Below, in pieces: positions 59,105-64,000 of a stretch of 64,000 bases of DNA. The notes under the pieces were generated by a model. It saw nothing but the letters and a program-made list of their open reading frames with translations. It did no database searches and was not told the DNA's origin. Source of the DNA: Aquitalea aquatilis. GTDB taxonomy: Bacteria; Pseudomonadota; Gammaproteobacteria; Burkholderiales; Chromobacteriaceae. Location: the NCBI RefSeq assembly GCF_005155025.1, contig NZ_CP039731.1, positions 3,782,001-3,846,000 of the forward strand, in the 5' to 3' direction. The stretch's first letter is position 1, and every line of letters starts with the position of its first letter. The translations under genes and the position numbers were made by a program.

Positions 59105-59634
59105 GCGGGTCACCTTCAATGGCTGAAAACGACCCAAAGCCGCTGTACAACGTCACGGGTCAGGGCAGATACCGTGGGGGTCCGCTCAGGCGGAGCTTGA
59201 GGCCTTGGCCCCATATCTCGGCAATGGCTGCGTCTGGCCAATACCTGCAACCTTATTCCCAACCCACAATGCAAAAATGGGTCTGCGCCCCTTCATCCGG
59301 GCTACCAATCAGCCCTGTACATAGGTCCTCCTCAGCATCCGGGCGATCCATTCCACGGCTTGCGGCACAACGGCGTTGCCGGCAGCTTGAGCCTCTGCAA
59401 AGTTGGTCGCAACCAGTCCGAAGTAAGTGATGTCACCCGGCCTTCAGTTGCCGCTTGTTGGCCTACGGGCATGCTTTGCCTGCTTTCCCCAGCAGGGATG
59501 TCACGAAAGCGGTTGCTTTATACCCCACCAACTGTTTTCGTGAGCCTTGCCTTGTTGCCTGCCGCTTTGCCTTTTCTCTTGAGCGAATTGTTTGTGACAT
59601 GGTGCCACACTATGTCATCGTTATTAAATTTATT
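59105..59634. other. Decayed region between oxidoreductase stub and iron operon
   Basis: About 530 bp with no intact gene. The left part (CACCTTCAATGGCTGAAAAC then GACCCAAAGC) looks like a dispersed intergenic repeat. The middle has a possible phage methyltransferase tail on the minus strand. Confidence 0.5.
59309..59443 (-). pseudogene. Possible C-terminal remnant of a phage DNA cytosine methyltransferase
   Basis: A 44-residue frame with a stop just upstream, reading ...ATNFAEAQAAGNAVVPQAVE and WIARML. The block GNAVVPQxxEWI resembles the last conserved motif of C5-cytosine methyltransferases from phages. No start codon or other motifs remain. The resemblance is short, so the call is tentative. 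Confidence 0.4.
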
Positions 59635-59653
59635 GCAAATGGTAATCATTCGC
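59635..59653. promoter_or_regulatory. Fur box upstream of the siderophore receptor operon
   Basis: GCAAATGGTAATCATTCGC matches 14 of 19 positions of the classical Fur consensus, about 260 bp before the receptor start. It implies iron-repressed expression of the following operon. Confidence 0.75.
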
Positions 59654-59915
59654 ACTAGTATGCACATCTTTCCACTTGGCGGTTGCTTCCAGTCCAAGAA
59701 AAAAAATGATGTGGAATGGTTTGCCAGCTTGCTGGCTGCCATCTCCGGCAAGTGGGGAGCACTGCGGTCGTGCTGGCTTGGCCCTTGCTGTTTGGCGCTG
59801 AGGGAGGCTGACAGCAGAGGTGCCGGGGCATTTCGCGCCGGTTCTTTGTCCATCGCTCATGGATGGTCGCACCAGCCTGTTCCGTGGTTGGTGTGATTTT
59901 TTGCAAGGAGAAGTT

Positions 59916-62069
59916 ATGTCGCTGCGGATGACGCCAATCGCCATTGCATTGGCCGTTGCTACGTTTCCAACTGTTCTGCTGGCAGAAGAAAGCGCGAAGG
60001 GGAATGTCGCTGCGGATTCTGCTGAACTTTCTACCGTTGTTGTTACAGCAGAAAAGCCGCCGGTGGCTGCTGCCTATGCGGCAGGGCAGGTGTCAAAAGC
60101 TGCTAGTGTGGGGGTGCTGGGCACGCAGGCGGTGCTTGATACGCCGTTCAGCATTACCAGTTACACCGCACAGCTGATTGAGGATCAGCAGGCCAAGACC
60201 CTGGCTGACGTGATGCAGAACGATCCATCTGTGCGGTTTACCACCTCCAGCGGCCATGCCTACGAGAACTACCGCATTCGCGGTTTTGATGTCAGCGCCA
60301 ATGATCTGGCCATCAATGGCATGTATGGTCTGGCCCCGTATGGCCATACGCCGGTGGAGTTCATCGAGCAGGTGGAAGTGCTCAAGGGCCCTAGTGCGCT
60401 GTTCAGCGGCATGGCCCCCAGTGGTGGGGTGGGCGGGGTGATCAACCTTGTGCCCAAACGGGCGGCTGATACGCCGCTTACCCGGGTATCCGTTGGTTTT
60501 CAGTCGGACTCTCAGTTGGGTGCCATGCTGGATGTGGGGCGTCGCTACGGTGAGGACAATGAATGGGGCGTGCGGGTGAATGCGGCGCTGAGTGACGGTG
60601 ACACCACGCTCAGCGGCCAGTCCAAGAAGCGCGATTTCCTGTCTGCGGCGCTGGATTATCGTGGCCAGCAGCTGAAAGCTAGCCTCGATACGTATTACAG
60701 CAAGGAATCTTTCCGAGGCGGTACGCCGGCCATGTACTGGTTTGCCAGCAGTGCAATTCCTTCTGCACTGGATGCCAGTACCAATCTGTTCCCCAAAGCG
60801 CAAGGAACTCTGGAGAGCAAGGCTGCCATCTTGCGTGGTGAATACGCGCTGAATGATGCCGTGTCGCTGTTTGCCGGCCTGGGCAGCATGCGTCACGACT
60901 ACAACGGCTTCATCAACGGCACCCATGCGCGCAGCATCCAGGCCAATGGCAATTTTACTGGCCGCATGGTGGCACAGCGTGGCTACGACGAGAACGTCTC
61001 GGCAGAGGCCGGTATCCGCAGCCGCTTCCAAACCGGCAGCATCGGTCACGAGTTGGTGGTGCATGCCAGCGAGCTGCAGCAGGAAAGCGGCTCTGCGGTC
61101 AATATGAGCAGCTTCTCGTCCAACCTGTACAGCCCGGTGACGGCAGTGATGCCGAGCACCCCGGCCTCCGCACCGAAAACCGGCGATGTCACCTTGTCCA
61201 GCCTGGCTTTGATGGACACCCTCTCCTTGCTGGATGACCGGCTCAAGCTCACCCTGGGCCTGCGCAGCCAGCGGGTGCAGACCAGTTCATACAATAGCGC
61301 GGGCGCAACCACGGCCAGCTATGACAAGTCGGCCTTGTCGCCCGCTGTCGGCGTAGTTGTGAAGCCATGGGGGCCTGTAGTTTCGCTGTATGCCAACTAT
61401 GTGGAAGGTCTGTCCAAGGGCGATACCGTAACCGATACCGCCGCCACCAACTACAACCAGGTGTTTTCCCCCTACAAGACCGAGCAGAAGGAAATGGGGG
61501 TGAAGTGGGATGCCGGCAGTTTCAGCCATACCGCCAGCCTGTTTGAAATCACCAAGCCCACCCTGGTGGCCATCGGCAGCACGGCCAATCCTACTTATGT
61601 GGACAGTGGCGAAAAACGGGTGCGCGGGCTGGAGTGGAGTACCAGCGGTGAGCTGACGCGTCTGCTGCGTCTGCTGGGTGGTATCACCTACAGCCAGGGC
61701 GTGCAGACCAAGACGGCTTATGGCCAGTACAACGGCAAGCAGGCGGTAGGTGTGCCGCATTGGCAGGGCAATATGGGGGTGGAGTGGGATACGCCCTGGG
61801 TGTCGGGCCTGACCCTTAGCAGCCGCGTGATGGCCACCAGCAGTCTGTATCTGGACGCCGCCAATACCCAGCAGATTTCCGGCTGGAGTCAGCTGGATCT
61901 GGGGGCGCGCTACACCACCCGTGTGGGCGGCAAGAAAACCGTGTTCCGTGCTGGTGTGGACAATGTGTTCAACCGCCACTACTACTCGGGTAGCTTCAGC
62001 GACAGTACGCCGATTGCCACCCTGGGTCAGGCACGCACCTACACCGTGTCAGCCACCACGGATTTCTGA
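59916..62069 (+). CDS. TonB-dependent siderophore receptor
   Basis: A 717-residue outer-membrane receptor. Signal peptide (MTPIAIALAVATFPTVLLAEE), TonB-box-like STVVVTAEK, plug domain (VLDTPFSITSYTAQLIEDQQ; NYRIRGFDVSAND; FIEQVEVLKGPSALFSGM; GGVGGVINLVPKR) and a 22-strand-type barrel ending FRAGVDNVFNRHYYSGSFS and C-terminal aromatic SATTDF. It is close to the FhuA/FpvA-like siderophore group; the ligand is unknown. AAGGAGAAGTT lies before the ATG. First gene of a Fur-controlled operon with an esterase and membrane proteins. Confidence 0.94.
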   Translation: MSLRMTPIAIALAVATFPTVLLAEESAKGNVAADSAELSTVVVTAEKPPVAAAYAAGQVSKAASVGVLGTQAVLDTPFSITSYTAQLIEDQQAKTLADVMQNDPSVRFTTSSGHAYENYRIRGFDVSANDLAINGMYGLAPYGHTPVEFIEQVEVLKGPSALFSGMAPSGGVGGVINLVPKRAADTPLTRVSVGFQSDSQLGAMLDVGRRYGEDNEWGVRVNAALSDGDTTLSGQSKKRDFLSAALDYRGQQLKASLDTYYSKESFRGGTPAMYWFASSAIPSALDASTNLFPKAQGTLESKAAILRGEYALNDAVSLFAGLGSMRHDYNGFINGTHARSIQANGNFTGRMVAQRGYDENVSAEAGIRSRFQTGSIGHELVVHASELQQESGSAVNMSSFSSNLYSPVTAVMPSTPASAPKTGDVTLSSLALMDTLSLLDDRLKLTLGLRSQRVQTSSYNSAGATTASYDKSALSPAVGVVVKPWGPVVSLYANYVEGLSKGDTVTDTAATNYNQVFSPYKTEQKEMGVKWDAGSFSHTASLFEITKPTLVAIGSTANPTYVDSGEKRVRGLEWSTSGELTRLLRLLGGITYSQGVQTKTAYGQYNGKQAVGVPHWQGNMGVEWDTPWVSGLTLSSRVMATSSLYLDAANTQQISGWSQLDLGARYTTRVGGKKTVFRAGVDNVFNRHYYSGSFSDSTPIATLGQARTYTVSATTDF

Positions 62070-62072
62070 GCG

Positions 62073-62975
62073 ATGGGTAAACTCCGACAGCATCTGCGCC
62101 GGAGCGTATGCGGGCTGATGGCCTTCGGGCTGTCAGCCGTATCGGCCGCTGCCGGCTGGCAGGCGCTCACGCCTCAGGCCGGGCAGCAGATCGACCTGCA
62201 GTCACGCAGCAACGGCGTATCTTACCGCATCATGGTGTCCCGGCCGGATACGCCAGCCCCAGCTGAGGGTTATCCGGTGCTATATGTACTGGATGGCAAT
62301 GCTGCCTTTCCGGTTGCGGCCTTTATTGCCCGGGGTATTGCCCGGCGCAGCAGTGAAACCGGCCTGGTGCCGCCGCTGGTTGTGGCGGTGGCTTATCCGC
62401 AGCAGGATGATTTCAATTACGACGGTCGGGCCCTGGATTACACCCCTTCACCGCCAGGCAAGCCGCTGGCTGCTGCTTATGGCGGGGCAGAACGTTTCTT
62501 CCAGTTTTTGCAAACAGAGCTCAAGCCGCTGATCCGGTCACGTTTTCCGGTGGATCCACGGCGGCAGGGGATTTTCGGCCATTCCTTTGGCGGCTTGTTT
62601 GTCAGTTATATCTGCCTGAAATACCCGCAAGCCTTTTCCACCTGCCTGGCATCCAGCCCTTCCTTGTGGTGGGAAAACCAGATGGTGCTCGATCAGCTAC
62701 CGACAGCAGTACCCGCTGATGGTCAGCCGGCATTCCAGTTGACGGTGGGGGCGTTGGAGGATGAGCTGCCACCAGGAAAACTGTCGGCAGAGCGGCGCGC
62801 GGCCTTGCTGTCGCGACCGATGATCGCCCCGGCGCGCAAGCTGGCCCAAGCCTTGAAGGCCTTGTCCGGACAGGCCGGTCGAGTCCGTTTCCAGGTGCTG
62901 GAGGGCGAGAATCATGGCTTTGCCTGGCTGCCGGCGCTGGCACGCGGCATGGAGTATTTTGTTCAACAACCCTGA
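62073..62975 (+). CDS. Periplasmic siderophore esterase-like alpha/beta hydrolase (IroE/Fes type)
   Basis: A 300-residue protein beginning 3 bp after the receptor stop. Signal peptide (AFGLSAVSAAAG), then the esterase D/IroE pattern: YPVLYVLDGNAAFPVAAFIA, FNYDGRALDYTP, nucleophile in FGHSFGGLFVSY, catalytic His in EGENHGFAW. Enzymes of this type hydrolyse ester-backbone siderophores to release iron, which fits the neighbouring receptor. Confidence 0.88.
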   Translation: MGKLRQHLRRSVCGLMAFGLSAVSAAAGWQALTPQAGQQIDLQSRSNGVSYRIMVSRPDTPAPAEGYPVLYVLDGNAAFPVAAFIARGIARRSSETGLVPPLVVAVAYPQQDDFNYDGRALDYTPSPPGKPLAAAYGGAERFFQFLQTELKPLIRSRFPVDPRRQGIFGHSFGGLFVSYICLKYPQAFSTCLASSPSLWWENQMVLDQLPTAVPADGQPAFQLTVGALEDELPPGKLSAERRAALLSRPMIAPARKLAQALKALSGQAGRVRFQVLEGENHGFAWLPALARGMEYFVQQP

Positions 62976-63003
62976 TATGGCATGGCTTATGCCGGAAGTC
63001 TCG

Positions 63004-63273
63004 ATGATGAATCTTGTATATGGTGTGCTGGCCATCGCGCTGGGCATTACCAGCCTGTTTCTGGCCTCGGCCAACCAGAACTGGTGCTCCCGACCCTTGC
63101 CCCGCACAGCGGCGCGGCTGCTTGCCTTGGCGCTATTGCTGGTGGGGCTGCTGTGCTTGTGTGCCGTGTTTCAGTTGCTAAGCGCGGTCTTTGTGCTCAT
63201 CAGCCTGAGCATGCTGCTGCTGCAGCTCTGCCCTTATCTGGGTGTGCTGCGGCGCAGCGGGAGGGCAGGCTGA
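63004..63273 (+). CDS. Small inner-membrane protein (DUF3325-like) of iron operon
   Basis: An 89-residue protein with three hydrophobic helices (YGVLAIALGITSLFLASAN; LLALALLLVGLLCLCAVF; VFVLISLSMLLLQL). The size and position between a siderophore receptor and a PepSY protein fit the DUF3325 family. I start at the ATG with GGAAG six bases upstream; ATGs at 62977 and 62989 are in frame. The next gene overlaps its stop (ATGA). Function unknown. Confidence 0.65.
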   Translation: MMNLVYGVLAIALGITSLFLASANQNWCSRPLPRTAARLLALALLLVGLLCLCAVFQLLSAVFVLISLSMLLLQLCPYLGVLRRSGRAG

Positions 63274-63563
63274 TGCACCGCTCTCCCATCCGTAAACACT
63301 GGCTGGCCAAAACGCTGACCGGGCAGGTGCTGGGCCTGGCGCTGGGGTTTGCCTGTGGTGGACTGTTGTTGCGGCTGCTTGATGAGGTGCCGCTGCCGGT
63401 ACGCGCCCAGCTTGCCATGTGGCTAGTGGCACCGGTCTGGCTTGGTGTTGCTGGCGGGGTTTATCTGTTTCGCAATGCATGGCGCGCCCTGGTCTGTCTG
63501 GGGGGTGCAAACGCACTGGCCTGGCTGTGGCTGGCCTGGCTCAGCCGGAGGGTGCTGGCATGA
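63273..63563 (+). CDS. Small inner-membrane protein (DUF3649-like) of iron operon
   Basis: A 96-residue protein with about three membrane helices (LALGFACGGLLLRLL; LAMWLVAPVWLGVAGGVYLF; ALVCLGGANALAWLWLAWL). The end RNAWRAL resembles the DUF3649 family found in iron-uptake operons. Its ATG overlaps the upstream stop, and its own stop overlaps the PepSY gene start, so the three are coupled. Confidence 0.65.
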   Translation: MHRSPIRKHWLAKTLTGQVLGLALGFACGGLLLRLLDEVPLPVRAQLAMWLVAPVWLGVAGGVYLFRNAWRALVCLGGANALAWLWLAWLSRRVLA

Positions 63564-64000
63564 AAGTCCCCTCGGAAATCATCCGTATCTACAAATCGCT
63601 GCATACCTGGGTAGGCATCATTGCCGGTCTGGGCCTGTTCATTGCGTTTTATGCCGGAGCCTTTGCCGTGTTCAAGGAGCCGCTGCGTGCCTGGTTGCAG
63701 CCGCCGGCGCAGTTACGCATGGTGGCGCTGGCAGACGCAGGCCGGCTGATGGACGCCGTGCTGAGCAGCAAGCCCGGCGTGGCTGCCGGTTTTACCGTGC
63801 ATGTAACGGAGCAGGGCGGCATTCCGGCCCGCCTGAGCTGGCAGGAGCGCGATGGTGAAGAAGAGCATGCGGCGGGACGATGGTTCATGGCCGGGCTGGG
63901 CGAAGACGGCAGCCTGCAAATCCGCCAGTTGCACGGTGCCGGGCTGCCGGACTTTATCGATACCCTGCACCGGGTAATCGGCCTGCCGGTGGATCATGAC
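63560..64000 (+). CDS. PepSY-associated membrane protein, cut by window edge
   Basis: The first 147 residues of a PepSY-TM protein: IYKSLHTWVGIIAGLGLFIA (first membrane helix with the family's LHxWxG), then FYAGAFAVFKEPLRAWLQPP and a periplasmic domain that runs to FIDTLHRVIGLP. Relatives (PiuB-like) in siderophore operons are thought to reduce ferric siderophores or assist uptake. Full length is usually ~380-530 residues; the rest lies beyond the window. Confidence 0.88.
   Translation, partial: MKVPSEIIRIYKSLHTWVGIIAGLGLFIAFYAGAFAVFKEPLRAWLQPPAQLRMVALADAGRLMDAVLSSKPGVAAGFTVHVTEQGGIPARLSWQERDGEEEHAAGRWFMAGLGEDGSLQIRQLHGAGLPDFIDTLHRVIGLPVDHD

Noticed and set aside
59820-59915. N-terminal extension of the siderophore receptor from an upstream GTG
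   Set aside because: The ATG at 59916 has AAGGAG and starts a proper signal peptide; the extension would bury it.

Overview
The window reads as chromosomal DNA of a betaproteobacterium, most probably Neisseriales / Chromobacteriaceae (Aquitalea- or Chromobacterium-like). This is inferred from protein character, the density of c-di-GMP and chemotaxis genes and the intergenic repeat style; no rRNA or other marker gene is present to confirm it.

Layout. (1) 1-7.6 kb, minus strand: a type I secretion operon (HlyB-like ABC transporter, HlyD-like fusion protein, a small membrane protein, and a large RTX protein with an N-terminal lipase domain that runs off the left edge). (2) 7.7-32.1 kb: a signalling region. 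It holds a NosP-like FIST protein overlapping a PAS-GGDEF-EAL protein, a periplasmic binding protein, two chemoreceptors (one with a C-terminal PilZ domain), a Cache-PAS-GAF-PAS-GGDEF-EAL protein, a GAF-PAS-GGDEF protein and a Cache-PAS-GGDEF-hemerythrin protein. This block lies between two decayed, same-orientation IS3-family copies. To the right of the second copy is a strikingly AT-rich segment with a REC-EAL response regulator, a 23-copy TGGGAC hexamer array and a third chemoreceptor. (3) 32.2-37.9 kb: a phage/ICE-like module (DUF932 protein, YqaJ exonuclease, recombination-directionality-like protein, XRE repressor, lipoprotein, YfjP-like GTPase), several genes of which follow a strong hairpin. 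(4) 38.2-46.0 kb, minus strand: a three-gene cassette of trypsin-like protease, HNH protein and a 1727-residue STAND NTPase with a Cap4-like nuclease head, bounded on one side by a perfect 44-bp palindrome and on the other by an IS1182-family element. This is the best candidate here for an undescribed antiphage system. (5) 47.9-59.1 kb: LysR-regulated oxidoreductase genes (SDR-OYE in-frame fusion, pirin, isochorismatase-like, quinone reductase, EamA transporter, SRPBCC protein) interspersed with deletion scars and dispersed degenerate repeats. (6) 59.6-64 kb, plus strand: a Fur-box-preceded iron operon (TonB siderophore receptor, esterase, two small membrane proteins, PepSY protein cut by the right edge).

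How the parts fit. Region 2 would link NO (FIST/NosP), oxygen or redox (hemerythrin), periplasmic ligands (Cache) and chemotaxis (MCPs, PilZ-MCP) through c-di-GMP. Regions 3 and 4 look like mobile DNA carrying defence cargo. Region 6 is a ferric-siderophore uptake and release unit. All functional statements are from reading motifs by eye; no database search was possible.
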